This document shows positions 27,801 through 36,492 of a DNA stretch of 50,998 bases, one piece after another. A program made the translations under genes and the position numbers. Position 1 is the stretch's first letter. Every line of letters starts with the position of its first letter. The stretch is taken from contig NEUS01000015.1 of assembly GCA_002288455.1 (NCBI GenBank), positions 1 to 50,998 of the forward strand, in the 5' to 3' direction. Under the pieces are notes generated by a model. That model saw only the letters and a list, made by a program, of their open reading frames with translations, searched no databases and was not told where the DNA came from. Source of the DNA: Opitutia bacterium Tous-C1TDCM (GTDB lineage: Bacteria > Verrucomicrobiota > Verrucomicrobiia > Opitutales > Opitutaceae).

Positions 27801-28453
27801 TCGACGAGATCGATGCGGCCGTCGGCGGCGATTTGCACGACGGCGGAGCCGGTGGCGCGGAGGGCGCGCAGCGGGGCGGCGGGGGTGGCGTCGTCGAAAT
27901 CGAGAATCCACTCGATTTTGCCGCGGCGGCCGGTGGCGAGGTCCGAGCCCTTGAGTTCGAACACGAGGGTTTGTTGCTGCGGGAGCAAGATGCGGCCCTT
28001 GGTGGAGAGGGCGGCGAGGCGGACGACGAGCGGCAGTTGCGCGGATTGAAGGAAGCCGGCGAAGGGGGGCTTCGCGGCGGCGGGCGGGGCGGTCTGGGCG
28101 GCGGGAGCGGCGGGCGGCGGCGTGGGATTGCGCAGGTCGACGACGAGTTCGTCGATGGTGAGGGAGTCGGCGTTGACGCGGTTGCCGGTGAGGTAGTCCA
28201 GCGCGGAGTACGCGGCGGTGACGCCCTTGGCGGTGACGACGATGCCATCCTGGACATAGCGCAAATTGACGATCTCGGCGTTGGAGAAACCGGCGGCGAC
28301 GCGGTTGACCTCCAGGGTGACGCCGGGTTGGCCGGCGAAGGCCTTGCGGACCGCCGAGGTTTGGAGGGCGGGCGTGAGCGCGAGGCCGAGCAAGATCGCC
28401 CCGAGGACGACCAAACCGGCAACAACGAGACCCGTGATTTTGAGCGCTTTCAT
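24881..28453 (-). CDS. AsmA-like/DUF748-type envelope protein
   Basis: 1190 residues from the ATG at 28453 (MKALKITGLVVAGLVVLGAI), giving a single N-terminal membrane anchor (about residues 5-25); the rest is periplasmic. Repetitive beta-rich stretches (LTIDELVVDLRNP, IKLNA, GTMRYLARKG, NGGTVADLAKNAFGRFELTG near the C-terminus) are characteristic of the AsmA/TamB-like superfamily, the C-terminal part matching AsmA_2. Such proteins are linked to outer-membrane assembly and phospholipid transport between membranes. It follows the SGNH gene on the same strand, separated by the 256-bp repeat gap. Confidence 0.82.
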   Translation of the reverse strand: MKALKITGLVVAGLVVLGAILLGLALTPALQTSAVRKAFAGQPGVTLEVNRVAAGFSNAEIVNLRYVQDGIVVTAKGVTAAYSALDYLTGNRVNADSLTIDELVVDLRNPTPPPAAPAAQTAPPAAAKPPFAGFLQSAQLPLVVRLAALSTKGRILLPQQQTLVFELKGSDLATGRRGKIEWILDFDDATPAAPLRALRATGSAVVQIAADGRIDLVEVDTVAAAIGPKLPADRIQLNAKIAQPAASGDESYAATLNLLRGTAVEPLLKLNAQYTAAQQAIAGDWNLAVRSEQLAAVLAGFGLPEIAANGTGRFTFNTVNQAVAATGNLTAQLSKLAQLAPALAAVGSVNTRLAFDGAFAGDRADLNRLELDATGADGRRILQIVSAQKIGYDLAAKRVTFVDAKAELARVTIQALPLAWAQPVAKPLVIDSGDLSLSVALEAEPDGSRVRVRTVEPLVLRAVTVRDGQTKLADNLNVSVRPAVDYSATRVLAELVDLKISLPAGDSLGGKLTADVTNLATKPAIAFTATLQGKLVAALKPYLPLDPGALTLDLAATGRLEGDALQLTQLRTVVNRDTGALLVAVELQQTVAGDLKAKTFAGAKPDAVAARVRLGEIPLSWGDAFVPNAKLSGTAGGAVLDVTLKSLDDLAVAFTEPLRLRQVGAILDGQPQLQNLDVAASLSAAKRGSLVTFDVKQIELKQGNAVLLGLSAVGETKLPAKAGDAPVLTAKGKLDADVPALMLQPGLAPYCTLSRGQIAATFDVALAAENLANVVFSAKNLVAKADNRALGDLEFTLKAAQKADGSGTLQLPLTLTNAQRKSDLTVNAAFGKAAAGKTFVLTGKIASANLHVADFEPLAALAPASEPAKPTAKPASKPALPGLVTPKPVAKADTAPFWQGVNGKVELDLKRVVYGADAVTSGIRGTATITDSRLALDGFEGRFKENPFKLAGGVTFSPAQAQPYALAATADVQQLDIGEILRAANPNEKPALETRATVSAKLNGNGGTVADLAKNAFGRFELTGTKGTMRYLARKGNLGTVVNIASFGLAMLGAKQGSDTTVAVAELARALNEVQFDSVKLQVERGADLSFKLTSLEFISPILRLTGNGSVAAKEAGQVQDSPMNVLLQLGAKGELGHLLQRVGQLSGTQDDKGYFLMSRNFAIGGTPAKPDNSALWKLLLEAGLGALGR

Positions 28454-28592
28454 GTCGAACCTTACACCGGACCAGCAACAACCGCCTGCCAACAAGCGAA
28501 TTTTTCCGCGGCGTGGTGAAGTGCGCGCAAGGACGCCCGGACGAAGGAAAGGTTCCTTCGGGCGAACGGGGCGGCGTCAGGAGATACCTTGG

Positions 28593-28686
28593 GTCACGGA
28601 GACCACGGAGGAAAACCGGAGGGCACGGAGAAAGGGGCGCGCCGGTAGGCGAAGGTGGCGGGCCACTCGCCCACGCTCGCGGCTAA
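28593..28686. repeat. Composite intergenic repeat (cacggag units plus ccactcgcc element)
   Basis: cacggag-type units at 28593-28632 are followed by the ~24-bp element at 28663-28686 (ccactcgcccacgctcgcgg and on), 23 bases before the SGNH gene's stop. The 256-bp gap 28454-28709 holds nothing else I can see. Confidence 0.65.
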
Positions 28687-28709
28687 GGGCGTAGGGCCGG
28701 GCGGGAAAC

Positions 28710-29861
28710 CTATTTCTTCAAGGCGGCGCGGAGCACCGGCTCGAAGCGGTCGGCTTGGCGGACGAAACCGAGGTCGCTGGGATGCGAGCCGTCGGTCGCG
28801 CCTTCGGCATCGTCGCCGAGCAGATCGTCGCCGCCGAGGTAGAACAACCCTTTCACCCCTTCCTTTTGCAGCGCGGCGAAGGCTTCCTTCAAGGCGGCGT
28901 GGTTGTCGGAATGGTGTTTGTCGCGCGCGGGCAGGATCCAGGAATTGGTATTTCGGCGGTCCTCGACGAGGACGATGGGCGTGTCGGGCCGCGCGGCGCG
29001 GAGCTGTTTCACGAGCGGGATGCACTTCGCGCGGACATCGGCGGCGCCCATGTTGGGCAGACAATCGATGACGAAAACGGCGGCGTCGATTTTGACGAGC
29101 AGATCGCCGACGGCGGCGTCCATGCGGCCGTTGCCGGAGAAGCCGAGGTTGACGACCGGGAGATCGAGGCGGCGGCCGAGGATCGCGGTGTGGACCATGC
29201 CGGGGCGGGAGGCGCTGGCGCCGTGGGTGATGGAGGTGCCGTAGAAGACGATCGGCTTGGCGGCGCGCGGGGCGACGGATTCGAATTTCGCAGTCGGGGC
29301 GACGCCGAGCTTGAGGGATTCGACGCCGTTGTAGAGGGGCAGGTAGACCGCGTAGTCGCGGAAGCCGGGCGCGAGGCCGCCGGCGATTTCCTGGCGGACG
29401 AGCTGCTTGTTCGGGCGCGTGGCGCCGGCCCAGCGCCATTTGCCTTGGGCGTCGCGGGCGTAGAGGTCGAGGCCGCTGGCGCCGATGGCGGTCATGTTGA
29501 CCCCGGCGAGGCGTTCTTTGCTGAGGGTGTAGTCGGCCCAGATCGTCGGGGAATCGGTGCGGAAGAGGACCATCATGCCGGCGCTGTCGCGGCTGAGGCG
29601 CCAGACGGCGTCGGTGACCTTACCCTCGGCCTCGGCGGGGAAACGGTCGAACCAGCGTTTGCGTTCCAGATCGCCGAAGGCGCGGCCTTCGACGCCCCAC
29701 GTGGTGACGTCGTGCCAGACGAGCTTGGGCTGGCCGCCTTTCTTTTGGTCGGTGGCCGGTTCGGCGACGAGCGGCGGCGGCGTGGCCGGCTGGGCGCGGA
29801 GGCCGGCGGCACCGGCAAACAGGAAGGCGAGGGCGGCGAGACGGAGGAGACGCGGTGACAT
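28710..29861 (-). CDS. Secreted SGNH/GDSL hydrolase with GxDLY domain
   Basis: 383 residues from the ATG at 29861, which gives a signal peptide (MSPRLLRLAALAFLFAGAAGLRAQ); the frame is open far upstream, but only this start has one. The N-terminal module has the GLDLY motif (residues 130-134) of the GxDLY domain that precedes SGNH esterases. The catalytic part shows GTSITHG (Ser210), the GFSGNGRMD block and DGSHPSDLG (Asp/His pair near 360). It is predicted to be a periplasmic or extracellular carbohydrate esterase. The redoxin gene lies 53 bp upstream on the same strand, so they are probably one transcript. Confidence 0.9.
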   Translation of the reverse strand: MSPRLLRLAALAFLFAGAAGLRAQPATPPPLVAEPATDQKKGGQPKLVWHDVTTWGVEGRAFGDLERKRWFDRFPAEAEGKVTDAVWRLSRDSAGMMVLFRTDSPTIWADYTLSKERLAGVNMTAIGASGLDLYARDAQGKWRWAGATRPNKQLVRQEIAGGLAPGFRDYAVYLPLYNGVESLKLGVAPTAKFESVAPRAAKPIVFYGTSITHGASASRPGMVHTAILGRRLDLPVVNLGFSGNGRMDAAVGDLLVKIDAAVFVIDCLPNMGAADVRAKCIPLVKQLRAARPDTPIVLVEDRRNTNSWILPARDKHHSDNHAALKEAFAALQKEGVKGLFYLGGDDLLGDDAEGATDGSHPSDLGFVRQADRFEPVLRAALKK

Positions 29862-29914
29862 GGAATTTCGGATACGGGAAGGCAAAGGAGGGGAACGGAC
29901 GAAGCGGAGGCGGA

Positions 29915-31180
29915 TCACTCCGTCTTCTTCGCGGGGGCGGCCTTGGCGGGGGCGGGCGGGGCCGGCTGATAGTAGGGCGTCATGGCCTCGACGATTTTGG
30001 CGATGGCTTCCTTGGGATCGATGACGCCGTTGTGGCGCCAGACGATCTCGCCGCCGGGCGCGACGAGCACGGTGTGCGGAATCGGGCCGGGCCACTTGGG
30101 GTCGAGGACCTTCATCAGCTCTTCCTGGCTGGCGGCGCTGTAGAGATAGTGGTTGGTTTTGCGGCCCTCTTTTTCGACGGAGTTCTGTTTCCGTTTCGTG
30201 AGCCCGGCACCTTGCTTTTGCAGGAACGCCTGCGCCTTCGAAAGCTGCTTCGCGTCGTCGAAACTGAGCGTGATCAATTCGAATTCGCGCAGATCGAACT
30301 TGCGGGAAATGGCGACGAGGTCGGGGAATTCCTCGACGCAGGGGCCGCACCACGTGGCCCAGATATTGAAGAGACGGTATTTGCCGGTGGGGTTGGCGCG
30401 GAGGGCGGCGACGCCGGCGGTGTCGATCGGCTCGATCGTGACGGGGATCGTGGTCCAGGACGCTTCGAGGGCCTGGTGCTTTTCGCGTTTTTCGCGCCAC
30501 TTGGTGGAGCAGCCGAAGGGCTTGGTTTGGGCGACGGCGACGGGGCTGCCGGCGAAGAGGTCGGCGAGGGCGTCGCGCACATAGTGTTTCTTCACCGTTT
30601 CCTCCTGCGGATAACGGGAATCGTCGAAGGCGCCGGCGTAGCGGAGCTTCCGTTCCTGGTCGAAAATGAAGACGTGCGGCGTCGCGAGGCAGCCGTAGGC
30701 GCGGGCGATCTGCTGGGTGTCGCCGTCGTAGAGATACGGAAAATCCCAGCCGTTCTTTTTGGCGTAGGGTTTCATTTCCTCGAACGAATCGCCGAACTCG
30801 CCGTAGCCGAGTTCGTCGGCGCTGAGGCCGTCGGGGTGGTTGGGATTGATCAAGACGAGGCCGAAGCTTTTCCCGCGGTAATCGTTCCGCAGCTTCATGA
30901 GGCGGCCCTCGATGCCGTGGGAAGTCGGGCAGTGGTTCGACGTGAAGAGAACCATGAGGACGTCGGGGCCGGCGAAGTCCTGGAGCCGGTAGGTGCGGCC
31001 GTCGATGCCGGGGAGGGCGAAGTCGGGGGCGGCGTCGCCGAGGGCGAGGGTTTTGAAACCGGCGGGGTTGCCGGCCTTGTCGAGCAAGGGCGGCTTGGCG
31101 GAATCGGCGGCGCGCAGCGGGGCGGCGACGAGGCAGAGGAACGCGGACAAACGCAGGAGCAGACGGAGGGAACGCGGCAT
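29915..31180 (-). CDS. Two-domain redoxin: peroxiredoxin-like plus TlpA-like thioredoxin
   Basis: 421 residues from the ATG at 31180, with a signal peptide (ends CLVAAPLRAA). Domain 1 (about 45-230) is a PRX-like redoxin: DFALPGIDGRTYRLQDF, Cys84 in TSNHCPTSHG, and PFGCSTKW (Cys224), a pattern typical of this family. Domain 2 (about 250-410) is TlpA/ResA-like with the active site WCGPC (Cys278, Cys281), followed by PHTVLVAPGG. The tail is Ala/Pro/Lys-rich (PAPAKAAPAKKTE). It probably handles periplasmic thiol or peroxide chemistry. The fusion of the two folds is the notable feature. Confidence 0.88.
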   Translation of the reverse strand: MPRSLRLLLRLSAFLCLVAAPLRAADSAKPPLLDKAGNPAGFKTLALGDAAPDFALPGIDGRTYRLQDFAGPDVLMVLFTSNHCPTSHGIEGRLMKLRNDYRGKSFGLVLINPNHPDGLSADELGYGEFGDSFEEMKPYAKKNGWDFPYLYDGDTQQIARAYGCLATPHVFIFDQERKLRYAGAFDDSRYPQEETVKKHYVRDALADLFAGSPVAVAQTKPFGCSTKWREKREKHQALEASWTTIPVTIEPIDTAGVAALRANPTGKYRLFNIWATWCGPCVEEFPDLVAISRKFDLREFELITLSFDDAKQLSKAQAFLQKQGAGLTKRKQNSVEKEGRKTNHYLYSAASQEELMKVLDPKWPGPIPHTVLVAPGGEIVWRHNGVIDPKEAIAKIVEAMTPYYQPAPPAPAKAAPAKKTE

Positions 31181-31267
31181 GGTGGGGAGGGGACGGAGGG
31201 GAACCGAAGCCGGGAACGGGCTAGACGGCCGGCGCGGGCAAAGCAAGCGGGGGCTGGGGCGGGGCGG

Positions 31268-31297
31268 AGTTGAAAGCTGAAGGTTGAAAGTTGAAAG
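31268..31297. repeat. ttgaaag-type repeat tract
   Basis: A run of degenerate units (ttgaaag, ctgaagg) at 31268-31297, single-armed, in the 230-bp gap between divergent genes starting at 31180 (minus) and 31413 (plus). Similar tracts occur at 32601-32630 and 34107-34137. Confidence 0.6.
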
Positions 31298-31368
31298 ACG
31301 GCAGTTGAGCGAACGAGAGGAGGCGGAGCGCGGCGGCGCGACGAATCGGGCGGCGGCGCAAATAAGAG

Positions 31369-31398
31369 TTGCCGCGATTTTCGGGCCGCGCGGATAGT
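31369..31398 (+). promoter_or_regulatory. Candidate promoter of the oxidoreductase gene
   Basis: TTGCCG (31369-31374) and GATAGT (31393-31398) are separated by 18 bases, and the start codon is 14 bases further on. The match to the sigma-70 consensus is moderate. Confidence 0.3.
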
Positions 31399-31412
31399 GG
31401 CGATTCCCCTCT

Positions 31413-32576
31413 ATGAAAAACGTCCGCCTCGGCATCGTCGGTCTCGGCAACATCGGCAAGTTCCACACCAGCTACCTGCTGGAGAACAAGATTTCGCGCT
31501 GCACCCTGGCGGCGGTCAGCGACGCCTACGCGCCCGGCCTCGAGCCGTTCAAGAACAAGCCGGGCCTGAAGACCTACGCGAACTGCGAGGAGATGATCCG
31601 TTCCGGCGAGATCGACGCGCTCGTGATCGCGACGCCGCATTTCCTTCACACCTCCATCGGCATCGACGCGTTGCAAAAGGGCCTGCACGTGATGGTCGAG
31701 AAGCCGATTTCGGCCCACAAGGCCGACGCCGAGCGCCTGATCGCGGTGGCGCAGCAGCACCCGAAGCAGGTCTTCGCGGGCATGTTCCAGATGCGCGTCG
31801 AGCCGCGTTACCAGAAGATCCGCCAGCTGATCGCCAGCGGCCAGCTCGGCCAGGTGGTGCGCGTGAACTGGATCATCACCGACTGGTTCCGGACCGAGGC
31901 GTACTATGCGAGCGGCGGCTGGCGCGCGACGTGGAAGGGCGAGGGCGGCGGCGTGCTGCTCAACCAATGCCTGCACCAGCTCGACATGCTGCAGTGGCTC
32001 TGCGGCATGCCGGCGCGCGTGCGCGGCTTCTGCCAGCTCGGCCGTTTCCACAACATCGAGGTCGAGGACAACGTGACCACGTATCTGGAATGGCAGGACG
32101 GCGCGACCGGCGTGTTCCTTTCTTCCACCGGCGAGGCTCCGGGCACGAACCGTTTCGAAATCTGCGGCACCCGCGGCAAGGTCGTGCTCGAAAACAACAA
32201 GCTCAGCTTCACCCGCAACGACGCCGACATGGCCGAGTTCAGCAAGACCTCGAAGAGCGGCTTCGCGAAACCGGAAGTATGGAACGTCGAGATCCCCTTC
32301 GACACGGCGAACAACCCGCACGGCATTCTGATGCAGAACTTCGTCGACGCCATCCTCGACGGCACGCCGCTGATCGCGCCGGGCGCCGAGGGCATGGGCT
32401 CCGTCGAATTGGCCAACGTGCTGCTCTATTCCTCGCTGATCAACCAGACCGTCGAGCTGCCGATGGACAGCAAGGCCTGGGAAACAAAGCTCAACGAGCT
32501 CATCGCGAATTCGAAGCACGAGAAAAAGGTCGTCGCGAACACGAGCGAGGACTTCACGAAGTCGTTCCGCCGCTGA
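31413..32576 (+). CDS. Gfo/Idh/MocA-family NAD(P)-dependent oxidoreductase
   Basis: 387 residues. The N-terminal Rossmann motif is LGIVGLGNIGKFH (about residues 5-17). The segment ATPHFLHTSIGIDALQKGLHVMVEKPIS contains the EKP motif with the catalytic-type Lys, and GGGVLLNQCLHQLDMLQW contains the family's Asp-His region. The enzyme is cytosolic and oxidises or reduces a sugar, sugar acid or inositol; the substrate is unknown. No RBS of note. It is followed at once by a GC-rich 9-bp hairpin. It is quoted here in part; the long segment is residues 73-100. Confidence 0.92.
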   Translation: MKNVRLGIVGLGNIGKFHTSYLLENKISRCTLAAVSDAYAPGLEPFKNKPGLKTYANCEEMIRSGEIDALVIATPHFLHTSIGIDALQKGLHVMVEKPISAHKADAERLIAVAQQHPKQVFAGMFQMRVEPRYQKIRQLIASGQLGQVVRVNWIITDWFRTEAYYASGGWRATWKGEGGGVLLNQCLHQLDMLQWLCGMPARVRGFCQLGRFHNIEVEDNVTTYLEWQDGATGVFLSSTGEAPGTNRFEICGTRGKVVLENNKLSFTRNDADMAEFSKTSKSGFAKPEVWNVEIPFDTANNPHGILMQNFVDAILDGTPLIAPGAEGMGSVELANVLLYSSLINQTVELPMDSKAWETKLNELIANSKHEKKVVANTSEDFTKSFRR

Positions 32577-32578
32577 AA

Positions 32579-32599
32579 GGCGGCCGCAGTGCGGCCGCC
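32579..32599 (+). terminator. GC-rich hairpin after the oxidoreductase gene
   Basis: A perfect 9-bp stem (ggcggccgc / gcggccgcc) with a 3-base loop starts 3 bases after the stop codon. There is no T-tract, so termination may be Rho-assisted or the hairpin may protect the 3' end. Confidence 0.5.
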
Positions 32600-32600
32600 G

Positions 32601-32630
32601 GTTGAAAGCTGAAAGGTGAAGGTTGAAAGC
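32601..32630. repeat. ttgaaag-type repeat tract
   Basis: gttgaaagctgaaaggtgaa and further units at 32601-32630, directly after the GC-rich hairpin. Nearly the same text as 31268-31297 and 34107-34137. Confidence 0.6.
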
Positions 32631-32737
32631 AGGAGGTAGCCCGTGACGTGGCGGCCCGGCCAGCTCCGGGCGTTCCCGAAGGCCGATATAGGCGCGCGCG
32701 GCTTGCGCGCGGCGGTGCGCGGGTCTAGCGCAGGCGC

Positions 32738-34111
32738 ATGGATCCGTTGCTTGCCGATGCCGCCGCCCGCGCCGCCCGTTATCTTGATGCGTTGCCCGCT
32801 CGGCCCGTGGCCCCTGCAACGGCGGCGGTGGCGGCGTTGACGGGGTTCGATGAGCCGCTGCCGGCCGGGCCCGGCGCTGCGGCCGATACGCTGCGGCGGT
32901 TGGATGAACTTGGATCGCCGGCGACGTCGGCGATGGCGGGTCCGCGTTTCTTCGGCTTCGTGATCGGCGGCGCGCTGCCGGTGAGCCTCGCCGCGAACTG
33001 GCTGGCGGGGGCGTGGGACCAGAATGCGGCGTTGTTCAAGCCGACGCCGTCGGCCGCGAAGATCGAAGCTGTCGCGCTGCGTTGGCTCACCGAATTGCTC
33101 GGGTTGCCGGCGGATTGTGCGGGGGCTTTTGTCACGGGTGCCACGGTTGCCAACTTCTGCGCGCTGGCCGCGGCGCGGCATGCGTTGCTCAAACGCGCGG
33201 GTTGGGCGGTGGAGGCCGACGGACTCTTCGGCGCGCCGCCGCTGACGGTGATCGTCGGCGCGGAAATCCATCCCTCCGTCACCAAGTCGCTCGGCCTGCT
33301 GGGACTGGGCCGCAACCGCGTGATCAAGGTGCCGGTCGACGGCCAGGGCCGCATGATCGCGGCGGCCTTGCCGGAGATCAAAGGCCCGACTGTGGTCTGC
33401 ACGCAGGTCGGCAACGTGAACACAGGGGCCTGCGATCCTGTGGCGGAGATTTGCCGGCGCGCGCAACCGGCGGGGGCGTGGGTGCATGTCGACGGCGCCT
33501 TCGGTCTTTGGGCGGCGGCGGCGCCGTCGCGGCAACCGCTCGTAGCGGGCATGGAGGCGGCCGACTCCTGGGCGACCGACGCGCACAAGTGGCTGAACGT
33601 GCCCTACGACGCGGGCCTGGCGTTCGTGCGCGACGGCGACGCGCTGCGCGCGGCGATGGCGATCACGGCGGAGTACCTGCCGACGCAGAGCGAATTCCGG
33701 AATCCGGCCGACACCACGCCGGAGCTGTCGCGCCGCGCCCGCGGCATCGAGATCTGGGCGGCGCTGCGCACGCTGGGGCGCGCGGGCGTGGCCGACTTGA
33801 TCGAACGCAATTGCGCGCAGGCAAGGCGGTTTGCGGCGCGCTTGCGCGCGGGCGGGGCGGAGATCCTCAACGACGTCGTGCTGAACCAGGTGCTCGTGGT
33901 GTTCGGCGACGCGGACACGACGCGCCGGACGATCGAGGCGATCCAGGACGAGGGCACGTGCTGGGCGGGGATCACGGTGTGGCAGGGCCGGACGGCGATG
34001 CGGATCAGCGTCTCGAATTGGGCGACAACCGACGCCGACGTCGACCGCAGCACGGAGGCGATGCTGCGCTGCTGGGGGGCGGCCGCGGGGCGGCCGGGCG
34101 CCAGCGGTTGA
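32738..34111 (+). CDS. PLP-dependent group II decarboxylase-like protein
   Basis: 457 residues. Fold-type I PLP enzyme of the aromatic-L-amino-acid/glutamate decarboxylase family. The stacking His is in EIHPS (about 178), the PLP-binding Asp in HVDGAFG (about 252) and the Schiff-base Lys284 in TDAHKWLNVPYD; the GATVANF block (about 134-140) binds the phosphate. It is typical in length (about 450-480). The substrate cannot be named; relatives decarboxylate aromatic or acidic amino acids. It stands alone between two repeat tracts, and its stop codon lies inside the second tract. Confidence 0.88.
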   Translation: MDPLLADAAARAARYLDALPARPVAPATAAVAALTGFDEPLPAGPGAAADTLRRLDELGSPATSAMAGPRFFGFVIGGALPVSLAANWLAGAWDQNAALFKPTPSAAKIEAVALRWLTELLGLPADCAGAFVTGATVANFCALAAARHALLKRAGWAVEADGLFGAPPLTVIVGAEIHPSVTKSLGLLGLGRNRVIKVPVDGQGRMIAAALPEIKGPTVVCTQVGNVNTGACDPVAEICRRAQPAGAWVHVDGAFGLWAAAAPSRQPLVAGMEAADSWATDAHKWLNVPYDAGLAFVRDGDALRAAMAITAEYLPTQSEFRNPADTTPELSRRARGIEIWAALRTLGRAGVADLIERNCAQARRFAARLRAGGAEILNDVVLNQVLVVFGDADTTRRTIEAIQDEGTCWAGITVWQGRTAMRISVSNWATTDADVDRSTEAMLRCWGAAAGRPGASG

Positions 34112-34228
34112 ACTTTGAAAGGTGAAAGTTGAAAGCCGGACCAGGTGGCCGCGGCATATCCTCCGAGCCGGGGGTGGACTTTCCCTTTCCGGAAACTCCG
34201 AACCCCGAACTCCAAACTCCGAACTCCG
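34107..34228. repeat. ttgaaag-type and aactccg-type repeat tracts
   Basis: The first tract (34107-34137) begins in the decarboxylase stop codon; the second (34191-34228) is a run of aactcc-type units (gaactccaaactccgaactc). Together they fill the gap between convergent genes ending at 34111 and 34247. Confidence 0.6.
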
Positions 34229-34246
34229 TCGCGCGGACGCCCGCGC

Positions 34247-36433
34247 TCAGAGAATAAGATCCGGCGGGACGTTGCTGAGGGCTTCCTCGACGGTGGTGAG
34301 GCCCATTTTGACCTTGAGCATGGAGTCCTGGTGGAGGGTCTTCATGCCGTTCTTCATCGCGATGCGCTTCAGTTCGGCGACCTCGGCCTCCTTGTTGATG
34401 CCCTCGGTCAGCTCTTCGCTGTTCGTCATCAATTCGTGGATACCGACGCGGCCCTTGTAGCCGTTGCCGCTGCAGGTCGGGCAGCCCTGGGGGTTGGCCT
34501 TGAAGATCTGGCCGCTCCAGCCGAGCGCCTTCAGCATGATCTCCTTCTGGCGGCCTTCCGGCTCGTACGGGATTTTGCAGTTTTTGCAGACGCGGCGGAG
34601 CAGGCGCTGGGCGCAGACGCAGACGAGGGAGGCGGAAATGTTGAAGGGCTCGACGCCCATCTCGCCGATACGCGCGACGGTGGAGGGCGCGTCGTTGGTG
34701 TGGAGCGTGGAGACGAGCAAGTGGCCGGTGAGCGCGGCTTCGACGGCGATGCCGGCGGTTTCCTCGTCGCGGATTTCGCCGACGAGAATGATGTCCGGGT
34801 CCATACGCAGGTAGCAGCGCAGGGCGCGGGCGAAGGTGAGCCCGATCTGCCGGTTCATCTGCATCTGGTTGATGCCGGCGAGCGTGTACTCGATCGGGTC
34901 CTCGGCGGTCTGGATGTTGACGTCGGGGGTGTTCACCTCGCCGAGCGCGGAGTAGAGCGTCATCGACTTGCCGGAACCGGTCGGGCCGCAGTGCAAGATC
35001 ATGCCGTAGGGCTGGCGGATGCACTCGCGGTATTTGGCGAGATTCTCGTCGGAGAAACCGAGGGCGGGCAACGGGAGCGTCGACTTCTGCTTGTCGAGAA
35101 TACGCATGACGACCTTCTCGCCGTCCTTCATCGGGCCGGTGGCGACGCGCAGATCGATGTCGATGTTCTTCTTCGTGTACTTCTTGAAAACAATACGTCC
35201 GTCCTGCGGCAACCGGCGCTCCGAGATGTCCAGGTTGCACATGATCTTGAGGCGGGTGACCATCGAGTTGGTCACCTGCTTCGGCAGCCGGAGTTTTTCC
35301 TGGCAGAGACCGTCGATCCGGTAGCGGATCAGCAGGTCCTTTTCCATCGGCTCGATGTGGATATCGGAGGCGCCGGAGACGTAGGCGTCCTCGATGATGC
35401 GGTTGGTGAGCTGGATGATCGGCGCGGAGTCCTCGCTCTCGAGGTCCTCGGCGGTGACCTCGCCGACGCCATCGCCGCTGTAGACCGTGCTGATGACTTC
35501 GGCGACGGAGCTGATGTCGACATCCTCGGAGGTGGCGGGGCCGGCCTTCGCGTCCTTGAAGAATTTCTTGAGGATCGTCTCGAAGAGGGTGGCGGAGACG
35601 ACGCTGACTTCCTCGATCGACATCTCGGTCGCCTGGGAAAACGAATCGCGTTTGCCGTAGTCGAGCGGGTTGCACATCAGCACGGCCACGGAATTCGGGC
35701 TCATGCGTTTGTGCGGGAAAATGCCCTCGCGGCGGATGATGGCGTCGCCGGTGACCTCGATCAGTTTGTCGTCGATCTCGATTTCCTCGAGTTTGGTGAC
35801 GAGCGGAAGGTCGGTGAGCTTGGAGACGAAACGCGCGGTGTCCTCGGCGTTGGGGACGAACTTCGGGTCCACCATGCGGTGGATCAGGGTCGAGGAGTAC
35901 TCGGCGACCTCCTGGAGCAGGGCGAGGTCCTTCTCGGTGAATTCGCCCTCGGTGCCGGCGGAGAGTTCTTTGTTGAGGACCTGGATCGCGCCGAAGGTGA
36001 TCGTGGTCTTCAGCGGCACGGTGAGCATCGAGCGCACCTCGAAGCCCGTGGTCTGGGCCATCGACTGCATGAACGGCGCCTGGCTGTCGCTGTTGCGGAA
36101 GAAGACGGGTTCGGCGGTCTCGATGACTTTGCCGACGATGCCCTTGCCGACCGGCAAACGCAGCTGGAGCAGTTTCGCGGAGGTGTCCTGGAATTTCTTT
36201 TCCTTCACCGGATCGCCCTCGAACAGGGTGGGCGAGTAGTACACTTGCTTGAAGGCGATCTCGTTGCCCTCGACCATGTAGAACGTCATCGACTGCGCCT
36301 GCAGGGCGTCGACGACTTTGGCGGCGGTGAGCTCGATGACGGAGGCGACATCCTCGCGGCTGGGCGCGGGCTTCGAAATGACCTTGATGAGCAGCGAGCG
36401 GCGCAGAGTGCCGGCAATGTGGGAGGAGGCCAT
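34247..36433 (-). CDS. GspE/PilB-type secretion ATPase with N-terminal GAF domain
   Basis: 728 residues. Residues about 28-185 form a GAF domain ([24 protein letters not shown]), in a place where classical GspE/PilB has only its N1 domain. The N2/ATPase core follows: [20 protein letters not shown], Walker A GPTGSGKS (483-490), [16 protein letters not shown] (Walker B and Asp box) and the [10 protein letters not shown] His box. Zinc-binding Cys pairs are C616/C619 and C651/C654. It would power a type II secretion or type IV pilus-like machine; no other component is adjacent. The GAF domain suggests control by a small molecule or partner. Confidence 0.93.
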   Translation of the reverse strand: MASSHIAGTLRRSLLIKVISKPAPSREDVASVIELTAAKVVDALQAQSMTFYMVEGNEIAFKQVYYSPTLFEGDPVKEKKFQDTSAKLLQLRLPVGKGIVGKVIETAEPVFFRNSDSQAPFMQSMAQTTGFEVRSMLTVPLKTTITFGAIQVLNKELSAGTEGEFTEKDLALLQEVAEYSSTLIHRMVDPKFVPNAEDTARFVSKLTDLPLVTKLEEIEIDDKLIEVTGDAIIRREGIFPHKRMSPNSVAVLMCNPLDYGKRDSFSQATEMSIEEVSVVSATLFETILKKFFKDAKAGPATSEDVDISSVAEVISTVYSGDGVGEVTAEDLESEDSAPIIQLTNRIIEDAYVSGASDIHIEPMEKDLLIRYRIDGLCQEKLRLPKQVTNSMVTRLKIMCNLDISERRLPQDGRIVFKKYTKKNIDIDLRVATGPMKDGEKVVMRILDKQKSTLPLPALGFSDENLAKYRECIRQPYGMILHCGPTGSGKSMTLYSALGEVNTPDVNIQTAEDPIEYTLAGINQMQMNRQIGLTFARALRCYLRMDPDIILVGEIRDEETAGIAVEAALTGHLLVSTLHTNDAPSTVARIGEMGVEPFNISASLVCVCAQRLLRRVCKNCKIPYEPEGRQKEIMLKALGWSGQIFKANPQGCPTCSGNGYKGRVGIHELMTNSEELTEGINKEAEVAELKRIAMKNGMKTLHQDSMLKVKMGLTTVEEALSNVPPDLIL

Positions 36434-36444
36434 GGACGAAACGC

Positions 36445-36473
36445 GAGGATTGGGGTGAGGAGAAGATTGTCAA
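36445..36473 (-). promoter_or_regulatory. Candidate promoter of the GAF-GspE gene
   Basis: On the minus strand a perfect TTGACA -35 box (36473-36468) is followed after 16-17 bases by AATCCT/ATCCTC, a weak -10. Transcription would start only a few bases before the ATG at 36433. Confidence 0.35.
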
Positions 36474-36492
36474 AGCGCCCCGGGCACCCGCA

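Noticed and set aside
24821-28519. A 1232-codon plus-strand frame opposite the AsmA-like gene
   Set aside because: It is the same kind of GC-driven mirror frame; the minus-strand protein has a membrane anchor and family pattern.
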